Assembly (NCBI GenBank): GCA_000227505.4
Contig: AGIF02000001.1
Coordinates: 2,314,035 to 2,378,034 of the forward strand
Reading direction: 5' to 3'
Source of the DNA: a gamma proteobacterium HIMB55
Lineage (GTDB): Bacteria > Pseudomonadota > Gammaproteobacteria > Pseudomonadales > Halieaceae
Length of the DNA: 64,000 bases
Shown here: positions 25,790 to 35,879 of the stretch, piece after piece
Position numbering within the stretch: the first letter of the stretch is position 1
Layout of the letters: every line of letters begins with the position of its first letter
Program-made: the position numbers and the translations under genes
The notes under the pieces: model-generated
Seen by the model: only the letters and a program-made list of their open reading frames with translations
Database searches by the model: none
What the model was told of the DNA's origin: nothing

Positions 25790-26608
25790 ATGCGCCTTCT
25801 CAATATTGCCGCTGGATCTATTCTTATCTGTCTTTTAGGGGCGTGCAGCACCAGCCCTACGGGCAGAAGCCAATTCCTTATCGTCTCGCCCGAGTCTGCT
25901 ATTCAGCAATCACGAAGCGCCTATCGTCAGGCAGTAGAGGCTATTCGAGAAGAGGACCAGATTTCTCAAGATCGATTGCTAGAAGCACGCATCCGGCGTG
26001 TTGCAGGTAGAGTGGTAACGGCTGCCGTAAGAGATTTTCCGCGCTCAGCCAACTGGGACTGGAGCGTCCTCATCGTTGAAGAAGACGAGACGGTCAACGC
26101 TTGGTGCATGGCGGGTGGACGCATGGCGGTCTACACCGGCTTGTTTAAACAGCTCAAACTCACGGACGCCGAGTTTGCGCAAATCATGGGGCATGAAATT
26201 TCGCACGCGCTGGCAAATCACACCGCCGAGCGCATGTCGCGCGCAATGGCTATTCAGCTGGGCATGATCGCCGTGAGTGCGGCAACCGATGGCAGCCAAA
26301 GTGCGGGCCAGGGGGCAGAGCTGCTAGCACAGGTTGCGCTCGAATTACCCAATAGTCGGACAGCGGAGACCGAGGCGGATCGACTCGGTATGCGGTTGGC
26401 AACGCTTGCAGGCTACGACCCCGAGGCAGCCGTCACGCTGTGGCAAAAAATGTCTGAACTCGGCGAAAAGCGCCCACCGGAGTTTTTAAGTACACACCCC
26501 GCCCCCAACGACCGACAAGCGCGACTAAACGCTATGATTGCTTCAATGAGGTCGCTGAATCCGACGGGCAGCAAGCTGCCCGCCACGGAGATCACTATCG
26601 TCAATTAA
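25790..26608 (+). CDS. M48-family metallopeptidase lipoprotein
   Basis: A 272-residue lipoprotein: signal peptide with lipobox LLGAC (Cys19), then an M48 peptidase domain with HEISH (His135, Glu136, His139) and the downstream Glu in AETEADRLG. The PNDRQARLNAM end is typical of the LoiP/YcaL-like outer-membrane quality-control proteases. Probably anchored in the outer membrane facing the periplasm. The last 4 nt overlap the convergent BCCT gene. Confidence 0.92.
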   Translation: MRLLNIAAGSILICLLGACSTSPTGRSQFLIVSPESAIQQSRSAYRQAVEAIREEDQISQDRLLEARIRRVAGRVVTAAVRDFPRSANWDWSVLIVEEDETVNAWCMAGGRMAVYTGLFKQLKLTDAEFAQIMGHEISHALANHTAERMSRAMAIQLGMIAVSAATDGSQSAGQGAELLAQVALELPNSRTAETEADRLGMRLATLAGYDPEAAVTLWQKMSELGEKRPPEFLSTHPAPNDRQARLNAMIASMRSLNPTGSKLPATEITIVN

Positions 26609-28560
26609 GTACGGCGGTGCTGCTCAAACTGTGAAAGCACATCTGCGATGACCTGTGTTTCGGTTAAGCCCCACAAGCAATAGCCAGCAGAACCCGAAGC
26701 TAGGTGCACCTCTGTTACGGAAGTAGAGCCTTCCACAGGAAGCGATACCTCTTCACCAACGGTATCAGCAGAGGCATCAGCACTCTGCGGCGCCAGTCTC
26801 ACCGTGTAGGTAAAAACTGACTCCTCGTCACACGCGGTGCTCAACACAACGGAGCCATCGCTACCGGTGTTATCAATCACTTCGGCGGGCACTCCGTTTT
26901 TGCTGAGCTCAGAGGCAAAGGCCGACAGTGCCGGCAGCACTGTGTCACGCTGAAATTGAACAACGGTGTTATCCGAGGGCGCCTTCAATAGAGCCCCGAG
27001 GCGAGACTGCCAATCAACATCTGCATCGGTATCAAAGCTTGTGGGCGCTTTCCCGAAGCTCGATTGCATATCGGACTGGAGTGATCGCTGAAGGCCCCAC
27101 AGCGCCCCCAATAATATGAGTGAGAACGGCAGAGCACTGGCAATCGTCGCGGTCTGCAGCGCGCCCAAGCCGCCATTAATCAAAAGCGTAGCCGAAATCG
27201 CAGCGATAATTCCCGCCCACAAAACACGCTGGAAAACTGGTGTTTCGTCGACGCCGCCCGAGGCCATCATGTTGAGCACCAAGGCTCCGCTGTCTGCCGA
27301 TGTAACGAAGAAGATGACAATCATTACCAGGCTCAAGAGCGAGAGATAGAACGTACCCGGCAAGTAGTCGAGAAATAGGAAGAGACCCAATGGCTGGTCA
27401 TTCGCGACGGCCTCGCCAAACGCTGCCTCACCTGCATGAATTAACTCGATAGCGCTGCCACCAAACACATTCATCCAGAGCACGACAAACAAGGTGGGTA
27501 CTACCATTACCCCAATCAAGAACTCACGAATCGTTCGACCACGAGAGATACGCGCAATGAAGATGCCGACAAAAGGTGCCCAGCTAATCCACCAGCCCCA
27601 GTAGAAAATGGTCCAACCACCCAGCCATTCGGTGTCCTGGTAGGTAAAGAGATTGGTTGAGGTGGTAATCAAGTTGGCGACGTAGAAGCCAAAGTTCTCA
27701 AGCGTGCCCCCAAGAATCAAGGCAGTCGGTCCGATAAGCAGTACAAAGCACAAAAGCGCTATAGCAAGGAACGAGTTAATCTCCGAGAGCCGTTTGATAC
27801 CGCTGTCCAAACCCAGTGCAACAGACACGGCGGCCATCGCCATAATGGCAATGGTAATACCGAGCTTCAGACCGCCCGACTCGGGCACATCAAATAGATA
27901 GTTGAGCCCAGTGCTGAGCTGCTCAACTCCCAACCCTAAGCTGGTCGAGATACCAAAGGTCGTGCAAACAATGGCAAACACATCGATGGCCGCGCCAAGA
28001 GGGCCATAAATGCGATCGCCCAGAATAGGATAGAAGGCAGATCGTAAGGTCAGTGGCAGACCGCGCCTGAACGAGAAATAAGCCAACACCAGGGCCATAA
28101 GGGCATAGACTGACCAGGCGTTGAACCCCCAGTGGAGCATCGTCAAATTCACCGCTTGGTTCTCTCCACCAACAGCGGCTCCTGCACCGACAGGTGGTCT
28201 TAGGTAATGCACGACGGGTTCCGCCACGCCGTAAAACATCAGCCCAATGCCAACACCGGCAGCAAACAGCATGGATAGCCAAGAGAACAGGCTGTAGTCA
28301 GGCGAGGAGTTGTCAGGACCCAACCGAATATTACCTACGCGAGAAAACGCCAGCACACCTGAGGTGAGGAGCAATATCGCCATCACGAGTCCATAAAACC
28401 AACTCGCATTCTCCACAATGGTCGCCTGCAAAGCGCCAAAGGCCGAACTACTGGCATCTGGAAAGAGAAGAACAACACCTACAGTGCTTAGCAAAAAAAC
28501 AATTGAAGGCAGAAAGACGGCGCGGTCAACAACAAAGCCGCGATCGGACAAACTCGACAT
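26605..28560 (-). CDS. BCCT-family betaine/choline/carnitine transporter
   Basis: A 651-residue transporter with 12 hydrophobic segments. The BCCT core is clear: GVGIGLMFYGVAEP, HWGFNAWSVYALMAL, and the GWTIFYWGWWISWAPFVGIFIARISRGRT signature region. These import compatible solutes such as glycine betaine, choline or DMSP with Na+ or H+. A C-terminal cytoplasmic tail of about 150 residues may be regulatory. The frame opens to 28647; the ATG at 28560 is chosen as it places the first membrane segment at the usual distance. Confidence 0.9.
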   Translation of the reverse strand: MSSLSDRGFVVDRAVFLPSIVFLLSTVGVVLLFPDASSSAFGALQATIVENASWFYGLVMAILLLTSGVLAFSRVGNIRLGPDNSSPDYSLFSWLSMLFAAGVGIGLMFYGVAEPVVHYLRPPVGAGAAVGGENQAVNLTMLHWGFNAWSVYALMALVLAYFSFRRGLPLTLRSAFYPILGDRIYGPLGAAIDVFAIVCTTFGISTSLGLGVEQLSTGLNYLFDVPESGGLKLGITIAIMAMAAVSVALGLDSGIKRLSEINSFLAIALLCFVLLIGPTALILGGTLENFGFYVANLITTSTNLFTYQDTEWLGGWTIFYWGWWISWAPFVGIFIARISRGRTIREFLIGVMVVPTLFVVLWMNVFGGSAIELIHAGEAAFGEAVANDQPLGLFLFLDYLPGTFYLSLLSLVMIVIFFVTSADSGALVLNMMASGGVDETPVFQRVLWAGIIAAISATLLINGGLGALQTATIASALPFSLILLGALWGLQRSLQSDMQSSFGKAPTSFDTDADVDWQSRLGALLKAPSDNTVVQFQRDTVLPALSAFASELSKNGVPAEVIDNTGSDGSVVLSTACDEESVFTYTVRLAPQSADASADTVGEEVSLPVEGSTSVTEVHLASGSAGYCLWGLTETQVIADVLSQFEQHRRT

Positions 28561-28784
28561 GAAAAAGCTCTTATTAGTATGAGCCCAAAGTGTAACAGCA
28601 TCTGCGCTTATCGACTTAGTACGAAAAATCAAAAGAGTAAAAAGCATTTGTGCTGTGAATTAATCACAAAAATATATAAAAATATTATATGAATCAATTA
28701 TTTATATTGTTTTTGGTATGGGGTGGATGAGCGAAATACTTTGAGCTAGAATCGCTGCACCACTCTAATAAATGGAAGATCTCT
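28561..28784. promoter_or_regulatory. AT-rich divergent promoter region between BCCT and TBDR
   Basis: An unusually AT-rich run (about 28660-28720, containing aatatataaaaatattatatg) lies between the divergent BCCT and TBDR genes. It would serve as an easily melted promoter or UP-element area and could bind nucleoid proteins. No exact boxes can be assigned. GGAAGA precedes the TBDR start. Confidence 0.5.
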
Positions 28785-31640
28785 ATGTTTCGTTCGAAGC
28801 CCAATGGCAAGCGCCCACTATCGCTTGCTGTAGCAGCCGCTATTACGCCTGTTTTGGCGTCAACCGCGCTTGCTCAAAACCCACAGTTAGAAGAGGTTGT
28901 GGTAACTGCGACTAAGCGCGCTGAAAACCTCCAAGACGTACCTATTTCAGTGAACGCGCTGTCTGGAGACGCAATGCGTTCACAGAACATCCTCACGTTC
29001 GATGACTATGTAGAGTTTCTACCTAACGTCGTGAGTGCAGGTGTTGGCCCAGGCCAGAAAGAAATTTACATTCGTGGCTCAGCTTCTGAGCAGTCGTCAA
29101 TCACCGTTGCACCTGCGCAGGGCTCAGCACCTGGCGTTGCACTTTACTTCGACGAAATGCCCGTTTCATTCGGCGCGAGAAACCTCGACGTATACGCAGC
29201 TGACTTGGAGCGTATCGAGGTATTGTCTGGCCCGCAGGGCACGCTGTTCGGCGCGAGTTCGCAGTCAGGTAACATGCGTCTGATCACGAATAAGCCAAAC
29301 CAAGACGAGTTCGAAGCAAGCCTCGACTTTGGGATGAGCAATACGCAGGGCGGCGCAGCTAGCAACAATGTTGAAGCCATGATCAACCTGCCACTGACAG
29401 ACAAGTTGGCAGTACGTTTCGTTGGCTATAGCGACAACCAGGGTGGTTGGATCGACAACCAGCAGGCGACGTTTACGCCAAGCGGCGAAGTTATCGACCG
29501 TAACAACTCCGCTGGTTACGGCCCGTTCTTTAGCGACTTCCCGCTGACAACAATTCGTTCGGTAACAAACACTGACGTCGTTGCAGATGATTGGAACGAA
29601 GCGACATATAACGGCTACCGCGTAGGCGTTGCCTATGACATCAATGATGACTGGAGCATGTTGGTCACTCGTATGTCGCAGGAAATCGACGTCGAAGGTT
29701 CCTTCTTGATCGACCCAAGCTTGGGTGACTCCAAATCAGAGAAGTACATTCCTGAAAGCAACGTTGATGAGTTCGACATCACAACATGGACTCTCGAAGG
29801 CCGTATCGCAAACCTCGACGTGGTTTATACCGGCGGTTACATCGATCGTGAAGTCGACGCACTAATCGACTACACCCACTACAACAACGGTGGTGGCTAC
29901 ATCACTTACTACCTCTGTAGCGGCAACATCTACTCGGGTGACAAAGCCAATGCACGTAACACCTGTTTCGACCCTACGAAGCAGTACGCTGATGCGTCGA
30001 CTAACGAGCGTACAACGCACGAATTCCGTGTCAGTAGCGATCCTGACGAGCGTTTGCGTTGGATGGCAGGCGTCTACACCAGTGACGTAGACACAACGCA
30101 CATTGGTGAGTTCCAGTACCTGTCTACAAACGATGCGTTCAGCGAGCACATTGTTAACTACTTCGGCTCCGGTGCGCCTTTCCAAGTGGGTAATACCACT
30201 ATCCCGAACACACCCGGAACCAACACAGACGGTCCAAGAAGCCCATTGACAACGTTCTACAATGACTTCACGCGGACAGAAGAAGAGACTGCGTTCTTCG
30301 GTGAGGTTCAGTTCGATCTTAACGATCGTTTGACAGCGTCATTGAGTGCACGTCGCTACAGCCTGAAGTCTCAGCTTCAGGGTGCGTCTAACTTCTCGTT
30401 CGGTTGCCGTTACGGCGCGCCGTTCACTGACCGCGACACACCTGCGGGTGCTGGTTTCGGCAACGCAGAAGTCACACCGGATGGTCGTTGCAACTCAAAC
30501 GCCTTCAGTAATGACGTTTCATCACGTCTCCTGACTCTAGGTGACTACGCAGCAAACGGTAACGATGACACTATCCTGAGAGCGACAAGCCCTAATGGCG
30601 CGCGTGATATGTTCCGTGGTGGTGGTAGCAATGCGGCGACGCTTGCTGCAATCCAGAACGGCAACCTAGATATCAGCGCCATTTCTGAGGATGGTTCAAC
30701 GCGCGAAGAAGACACCATTGTCCGCTTCTCACTGAACTTCAACCTGACCGATGATGTGATGCTTTACGGTATCTACTCAGAGGGCTACCGCCCAGCAACG
30801 CAAAACCGTAACGCCGGCCAGCTTGCAGCTAACCAGAGCGGTGTATACGAAGGTTATGTTGTACCAGCGGTAGCGGTAACGGACACACTCGAAAACATCG
30901 AATTCGGTATGAAGGGTGAGTTCCTCGATCGCACATTGCGATTGAACGCCAGCTTCTACATGACTGACATCACTGACCTTCAGGTTTCACGTTTTGACCC
31001 ATCAAACGTTGCCTTCTTGGTCTTCATGGAGAACGTTGGTGATGCGGAGTCAAACGGTGTTGATCTTGACTTCCAGTGGGCGCCTACAAACAACCTGATC
31101 ATTTCAGGTGCGGCGAGTTTCCTGGATACAAAGATCACTCGATTGAACCCTCAGCTTGAAGGTGTTGCTGTACCAGTGGGCTCTGAGCTACCACTCGCAC
31201 CAAGCTTCTCGGGTAATATCCGTGCTCGTTATGACTTCGAGCTTCCCAATATGGGTGCTAACGGCTACTTCACCGGTGCGGTTACATACCGTGGCGAGTC
31301 TGTAGCGGGCATCGTGGGTAGTGCGGCGTTCATGAACGACACAGGTATCCTCGCCTACGGCCGTGACTCTGGTCTTGGTCAGCAGGACGAAGGTGGCACA
31401 TTTGGTACTGTTGCAGACCGCAACGGTGCATTGCCCTCGAACTCACGTTTCGTGAACGAGGCAGCCACTATGGTGAACGTTGCTGCAGGTATTGAGAAAG
31501 ACAACTGGCTCGCTGAGCTGTATGTCCGCAATATCACAAGCGAAGAAGGTGCGATCGTGCAGACAGCGGGTAAGTTCTCGCCGGAAGCAACGGTTAACCG
31601 TCCTCGCACCGTGGGCCTGAGACTGTCTTATCGCTTCTGA
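28785..31640 (+). CDS. TonB-dependent outer-membrane receptor, paired with a TPR-sulfotransferase
   Basis: A 951-residue TBDR. Signal peptide cleaved near ALAQ, then a plug domain starting with the TonB box-like EEVVVTATKRAENLQDVPISV and including IYIRGSASEQ and LSGPQGTLFGASSQSGNMR. The barrel ends with RPRTVGLRLSYRF, with the C-terminal Phe. The type is that of the large CirA-like group of sphingomonads and marine gammaproteobacteria, whose ligands are mostly unknown. An extracellular segment near residues 363-388 is Tyr- and Gly-rich and has a Cys pair further on (Cys near 379 and 396). Followed by a terminator and then a TPR-sulfotransferase. Confidence 0.93.
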   Translation: MFRSKPNGKRPLSLAVAAAITPVLASTALAQNPQLEEVVVTATKRAENLQDVPISVNALSGDAMRSQNILTFDDYVEFLPNVVSAGVGPGQKEIYIRGSASEQSSITVAPAQGSAPGVALYFDEMPVSFGARNLDVYAADLERIEVLSGPQGTLFGASSQSGNMRLITNKPNQDEFEASLDFGMSNTQGGAASNNVEAMINLPLTDKLAVRFVGYSDNQGGWIDNQQATFTPSGEVIDRNNSAGYGPFFSDFPLTTIRSVTNTDVVADDWNEATYNGYRVGVAYDINDDWSMLVTRMSQEIDVEGSFLIDPSLGDSKSEKYIPESNVDEFDITTWTLEGRIANLDVVYTGGYIDREVDALIDYTHYNNGGGYITYYLCSGNIYSGDKANARNTCFDPTKQYADASTNERTTHEFRVSSDPDERLRWMAGVYTSDVDTTHIGEFQYLSTNDAFSEHIVNYFGSGAPFQVGNTTIPNTPGTNTDGPRSPLTTFYNDFTRTEEETAFFGEVQFDLNDRLTASLSARRYSLKSQLQGASNFSFGCRYGAPFTDRDTPAGAGFGNAEVTPDGRCNSNAFSNDVSSRLLTLGDYAANGNDDTILRATSPNGARDMFRGGGSNAATLAAIQNGNLDISAISEDGSTREEDTIVRFSLNFNLTDDVMLYGIYSEGYRPATQNRNAGQLAANQSGVYEGYVVPAVAVTDTLENIEFGMKGEFLDRTLRLNASFYMTDITDLQVSRFDPSNVAFLVFMENVGDAESNGVDLDFQWAPTNNLIISGAASFLDTKITRLNPQLEGVAVPVGSELPLAPSFSGNIRARYDFELPNMGANGYFTGAVTYRGESVAGIVGSAAFMNDTGILAYGRDSGLGQQDEGGTFGTVADRNGALPSNSRFVNEAATMVNVAAGIEKDNWLAELYVRNITSEEGAIVQTAGKFSPEATVNRPRTVGLRLSYRF

Positions 31641-31666
31641 TTAGATACCGAAGCGTAGTACCCTCA

Positions 31667-31695
31667 AAGGGCGGACAATTGTCCGCCCTTTTTTA
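31667..31695 (+). terminator. Strong Rho-independent terminator after the TBDR
   Basis: A perfect 24-bp palindrome (aagggcggacaa and its complement) followed by Ts. It would separate most TBDR transcription from the TPR-sulfotransferase gene starting 26 nt later, unless read-through is used. Confidence 0.92.
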
Positions 31696-31720
31696 TTTCC
31701 GAAAGAAAGATGTGACTTAA

Positions 31721-33718
31721 GTGATTGCAGAATCGATACAAAAAGCCCGAGTGGCTATGAGCAAGCGTAACTTCGATGAAGCGAGGTCTTTGCTCGACGA
31801 GGCTCTATCCGCAGAGGCGGAAAACTTTGAAGCCAAGTACACCCTTGCTGTGCTCAATCGTGCAGAGGGACAAATCGACCAGGCTAAAGCGTTGCTAAAA
31901 GCGCTTGTTGAAGAGAAGCCAGACTTTGGCCGTGGCTTCCAAGAGCTGGGTCTTTGTGAGCTCGCACTTAAACAAGAGCCTGCGGCGATAAGCGCGTTTG
32001 AGCGCGCCGTTGAAGTTGACGGATCACTCATCGAAAGCTGGAAATTTTTAGCAGCAGCGTACCGACGTAAGGGCGACTCGCGGGCCGAGCAAGCAGTGAT
32101 GCAGGTTGAGTTTTTGGCCTCGCTCCCCCAAGAGCTGCGAACGGTGATTAGCTATCTTGCCGCCAATCGGTTGGGTGACGCTGAGCGTCTCTGTCGCTAC
32201 TTCATGCAGCAAAACAAAACGCATGTTGAAGGTATGCGGCTGATGGCTGAGATAGCCACACGCACAGGGGTATTTGACGATGCTGAGTTTTTGCTGGAAA
32301 CCGTCATGGAACTCGCGCCTGATCATATCGAGGCTGAAGTTCAGCTGGCACACGTGCTTCTCAGGCGGCAGCGTTTCCACAAAGCGCATAAGCGTGTGAA
32401 GGCCATCTACGAAAGAGACAAAAACCCATCTTCGCAAGTTCAGGCGCTCTACGCGTCCGTATGTTTTGGTGTCGGTGAAAACGACGAGGCCATCAAAACC
32501 TACCAAGAAATGATTCGCGTTTCACCCAATGATCCGCAACTTAGGGTATCGCTGGCGCACATCTACAACGCCACGGGCGAATCTCCGAAAGCAGTCGATT
32601 TATTCAAGCAAGCCTATGGCTTAAAACCTGATTTTGGCGACGCATTCTGGAGCCTGGCGAATACCAAGTCTTATCGCTTTACAGGAGCAGAGCTGGCCGC
32701 CATGACGGAGTGCGTCAACGCGCCTTCTACGCCACAAATTGATAAAACACAGATGCAATTTGCGCTAGGTAAGGCATACGAAGACAGTAAAGATTACGAC
32801 ACTGCCTTTAGCCATTACCAAGCGGGCAACACTCTAAAGCGCGAGACTTCGAACCACAGTAAAGAGCAGCTTGATATTCGAATTTCAACGCAGCTCGATG
32901 TATGCACTGCCGAGCTATTCGAGCGCCTAAAGGATGTGGGGCACAATGCGCCCGATCCCATCTTCATTTTGGGGCTACCTCGGGCGGGGTCGACGCTACT
33001 TGAGCAAATTCTTGCATCACATTCGAAAGTCGATGGCACGATGGAGCTGCATGACATTCTCGACCTCGCAAAGCGTCTGCGAGGCCGAGATAAAGCGAGC
33101 GATCCCAGTCCTCGCTATCCGCGCATCCTGGAGGAGCTACCGACTGAACGGTTTGCGCAGTTTGGCCAGCAATTCATTGAGGATACACGCGCCTACCGAG
33201 GGACCGCGCCGTATTTCATCGACAAGATGCCCAATAACTTTTTCCATATCGGCTTGATCAAGCTGATTCTTCCAAACGCAAAGGTGATCGACGCACGGCG
33301 CCACCCCATGGCCTGCTGTTTTAGCGGGTACAAGCAGTTATTTGGTGAGGGCCAAGAGTTCTCGTGCGGGCTGGAGGAAATCGGGAATTACTATCGCCAG
33401 TATGTTGATTTAATGAATCACTGGGATGAAGTTTTGCCTGGTTTTGTTCTGCGAGTTCAACACGAAGACGTCATCGCTGACCTCGAGGGGCAGGTCCGGC
33501 GAATACTCGATTTTTGTGGCTTAGAGTTTGAGGAGTCCTGCGTTGAGTTTCATAAAACAAAGCGCACCGTTCGAACCCCAAGTGCGGAACAGGTACGGCA
33601 GCCAATCAATAAATCAGGTGTGGATCAGTGGTGTAATTTCGAGTCTCACTTAGACCCTCTGAAACACGCACTCGGTCCTGACATTCTTGAGGCCTACGGA
33701 ATAACCCCACCTGCATGA
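31721..33718 (+). CDS. TPR-repeat sulfotransferase
   Basis: A 665-residue cytoplasmic protein. Residues about 1-370 are tandem TPR helices (repeated A/L-rich pairs such as YTLAVLNRAEGQIDQAKALL). The C-terminal part (about 412-640) is a sulfotransferase: 5'-phosphosulfate loop GLPRAGSTLLEQ with Arg421, DKMPNNFFHIGLI, and the 3'-phosphate site ARRHPMACCFSGYKQLF. The domain order resembles bacterial TPR-sulfotransferases of the Sulfotransfer_3 group, related in fold to tyrosylprotein sulfotransferase. TPRs suggest a protein or peptide partner. GTG start is likely; an ATG 12 codons in is possible. It overlaps the next sulfotransferase gene by 4 nt. Confidence 0.9.
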   Translation: MIAESIQKARVAMSKRNFDEARSLLDEALSAEAENFEAKYTLAVLNRAEGQIDQAKALLKALVEEKPDFGRGFQELGLCELALKQEPAAISAFERAVEVDGSLIESWKFLAAAYRRKGDSRAEQAVMQVEFLASLPQELRTVISYLAANRLGDAERLCRYFMQQNKTHVEGMRLMAEIATRTGVFDDAEFLLETVMELAPDHIEAEVQLAHVLLRRQRFHKAHKRVKAIYERDKNPSSQVQALYASVCFGVGENDEAIKTYQEMIRVSPNDPQLRVSLAHIYNATGESPKAVDLFKQAYGLKPDFGDAFWSLANTKSYRFTGAELAAMTECVNAPSTPQIDKTQMQFALGKAYEDSKDYDTAFSHYQAGNTLKRETSNHSKEQLDIRISTQLDVCTAELFERLKDVGHNAPDPIFILGLPRAGSTLLEQILASHSKVDGTMELHDILDLAKRLRGRDKASDPSPRYPRILEELPTERFAQFGQQFIEDTRAYRGTAPYFIDKMPNNFFHIGLIKLILPNAKVIDARRHPMACCFSGYKQLFGEGQEFSCGLEEIGNYYRQYVDLMNHWDEVLPGFVLRVQHEDVIADLEGQVRRILDFCGLEFEESCVEFHKTKRTVRTPSAEQVRQPINKSGVDQWCNFESHLDPLKHALGPDILEAYGITPPA

Positions 33719-34341
33719 TCTTTTCGTCGAGCAGAAAGTTCGTTTTCTTTGCCGTCCCTAAAACAGGGACTCACTCAGTGAGAGAACAACTCCGCCCTTT
33801 ACTGGCGGAGGGCGATTGGGAACAACAACTGCTGACGGGGAGGATGCTAAGCCCACTCAAACCACTTGCGGAGATAGGTCACGGCCACATTTCATATGTA
33901 CAACTGGCCTCAATCGTTGGCGAACATTCCGTGCGAGACATGCACTGCTTCGCGTTTGTTCGTCACCCAATCGACCGATTCATGTCGGCCTGCGCCTTCC
34001 TCGCGCGAACGGATCCAAGTTACAACGACGACCCTATTGCCTGGTCGCAACGCGCATTTTCGCGCCCCCAATTTCGCAGCCGTGTGCTCATTCGACCACA
34101 GACTGAGATGCTGACCGACACTCATGGGGAGCTGGCGATGTCGTATATAGGTCGTTACGAGTCTCTCCAAACCGACTTAAATGCGGTTTTAGAGCACCTA
34201 GGGGCACCCAATGCAGAGCTTTCTCAACGGAACGTCACCCAAAACCAAAAACCACTCCTCACCGGTTCTTCGGCGTTTATCGAAGAGCTAAAAGACTTTT
34301 ATGAAGCGGACTTCAGGCTGCTGGGCTACGACCGGGACTGA
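33715..34341 (+). CDS. Short sulfotransferase-family protein
   Basis: A 208-residue protein of the Sulfotransfer_2 type: phosphosulfate loop FFAVPKTGTHSVREQL (residues 11-26) and the CFAFVRHPIDRFMSACAF 3'-phosphate segment. The body is short, so the acceptor may be small or the partner TPR protein may supply the specificity. Start overlaps the preceding stop by ATGA, so both sulfotransferases are made together. The 3' end overlaps the convergent hydroxylase gene by 29 nt. Confidence 0.85.
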   Translation: MIFSSSRKFVFFAVPKTGTHSVREQLRPLLAEGDWEQQLLTGRMLSPLKPLAEIGHGHISYVQLASIVGEHSVRDMHCFAFVRHPIDRFMSACAFLARTDPSYNDDPIAWSQRAFSRPQFRSRVLIRPQTEMLTDTHGELAMSYIGRYESLQTDLNAVLEHLGAPNAELSQRNVTQNQKPLLTGSSAFIEELKDFYEADFRLLGYDRD

Positions 34342-35281
34342 ACTCCGCTACACGCCGTGGTCGTAGAGCCGCTGCGAGAATACGCTGGTTGATGATGGGG
34401 TTGATACCCACTTTATTTGACTCAGTTACGAGCACTCTAGGATTCGGTAGCAGCTGACCCGCTGTTCGCTCCAACACCTTTCGATACTCTGGAAAAGCGA
34501 CCTCCGTAAATCCATGAAGACTCCAAATCTCTCGCCAGTCGTGCACAAGATCGAGGAGTAAATGACGGTACTGGCGCATGATACTTGGATCGTTTTCAAT
34601 ATTAGCCTCGCAGTCCTGCAGCACCTGTTCGACGATCGCCAACATCTCGCCAGGCGCCATAACAGGTGCGACCGGAAATTGTTCGGTCCGCAAGGCAAAT
34701 TGCTCGCCGTCTCCTGGCAACACGTGAATAGGTGACATCGTCTCCGCTTCACGAACCGTCTGCCAAAATCTCGAGGAGCCCGCGAGGTCAATCACCAGAT
34801 GCACACGTCGCACATCGCTTGCGTTGACTACTCGGTGGCGCCGCCAAGAGTCGAACAACCAACTCTCTCCCGCACCCATATGCACAGATTCTTCACCGCA
34901 ATAAAAAACGACGCCTGGGTCAGTGATGATCGGCACATGAATGCGAACGCGACTCACCCAGTGATAGTTAAAATCGACGTGCTCCGCGACCTCTGCGCCG
35001 GGCTCGAGGCGCATAAGCCGCGATCTAGCAACCACCTCATTGAATGAAGAGACCACCTGACTCAAGTAAGGCGAAGAGGTCAGCGCTTTAGTGGCTTTCA
35101 TTGCGCCATCGAACGCATGGTTCATTTCACCGTTCACGGAAACGAGGGGAACCGCCGAATTACCTGGCAAGCCAGATGGGTGCGCCAGCCAAAAATCGTT
35201 AGGCAAACCTGCCACCTCATTACTGAGTGCAGCAACGTCAAAACGCCAGGGTAATTTCAAAAATGGCTGGTTAAATTCCAT
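34313..35281 (-). CDS. Aspartyl/asparaginyl beta-hydroxylase-like 2OG-Fe(II) oxygenase
   Basis: A 322-residue protein with an Asp/Asn hydroxylase-type cupin in its N-terminal half. Iron ligands can be read as His101-x-Asp103 (EVAEHVDFNYHW) and a distal His (His149 or His161 in SWRRHRVVNASDVRRVHLVIDL). RVRIHVPI is the usual strand after the ligand pair. The family hydroxylates Asp/Asn side chains or free amino acids; the target here is unknown. The C-terminal third is not recognised. Two starts are possible (35299 and 35281), neither with a good ribosome-binding site. It sits tail to tail with two sulfotransferases. Confidence 0.8.
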   Translation of the reverse strand: MEFNQPFLKLPWRFDVAALSNEVAGLPNDFWLAHPSGLPGNSAVPLVSVNGEMNHAFDGAMKATKALTSSPYLSQVVSSFNEVVARSRLMRLEPGAEVAEHVDFNYHWVSRVRIHVPIITDPGVVFYCGEESVHMGAGESWLFDSWRRHRVVNASDVRRVHLVIDLAGSSRFWQTVREAETMSPIHVLPGDGEQFALRTEQFPVAPVMAPGEMLAIVEQVLQDCEANIENDPSIMRQYRHLLLDLVHDWREIWSLHGFTEVAFPEYRKVLERTAGQLLPNPRVLVTESNKVGINPIINQRILAAALRPRRVAEFSPGRSPAA

Positions 35282-35399
35282 GTGTGAATTACGCCACATT
35301 TACTCTGAATATGACAGATTGCAGTCGAATTGAATTGAATGCTTAGGGCTCAAAGCATTACCATACGCGCCCTCACTTCCACCGCAATAGCAGGCTCGC

Positions 35400-35879
35400 A
35401 TGTCAACGGCAGAACTCCCAGATCACGTACTTGTAGCGCTCCGCCGAATTATTCGTGCAACGGACCTACACTCGCGGAAATTGGGAAAGAAAACCGGGCT
35501 TACCACGCCTCAACTCGTCATTATTCAAGCAGTGGGTAGCCTGAAGGATCCAACCGTCTCCGATATCGCGAAGGCCGTCAGTCTCAGCTTGGCAACAGTG
35601 ACCACGATTTTAAACAGGCTAGAGCGGAACGGCGTCGTTAATCGCGCCCGCTCAGCTGTCGACCGGCGACGCGTTATTGTGACGCTTACAGAGGAAGGCC
35701 AGACGCTTCGCGGGTCTGCACCCAAACCACTTCAGGACAGCTTTGTCGCCAAATTCAGTCGGCTAGAAACGTGGGAGCAACATTCAATTGTTGCGGCACT
35801 CGAGCGCGTTGCGACAATGATGGACGCAGATGAGCTCGATGCAGCGCCGCTACTGGCGAGCGGTGATGAGGTGCTTTAA
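35400..35879 (+). CDS. MarR-family transcriptional regulator
   Basis: A 159-residue winged-helix regulator: SDIAKAVSLSLATVTTILNRLERNGVV is the recognition helix region and RSAVDRRRVIVTLTEEGQ the wing, both typical. An effector pocket cannot be predicted. The last 4 nt overlap the end of the convergent valine-type operon, so it may control that operon, but this is contextual. Confidence 0.9.
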   Translation: MSTAELPDHVLVALRRIIRATDLHSRKLGKKTGLTTPQLVIIQAVGSLKDPTVSDIAKAVSLSLATVTTILNRLERNGVVNRARSAVDRRRVIVTLTEEGQTLRGSAPKPLQDSFVAKFSRLETWEQHSIVAALERVATMMDADELDAAPLLASGDEVL

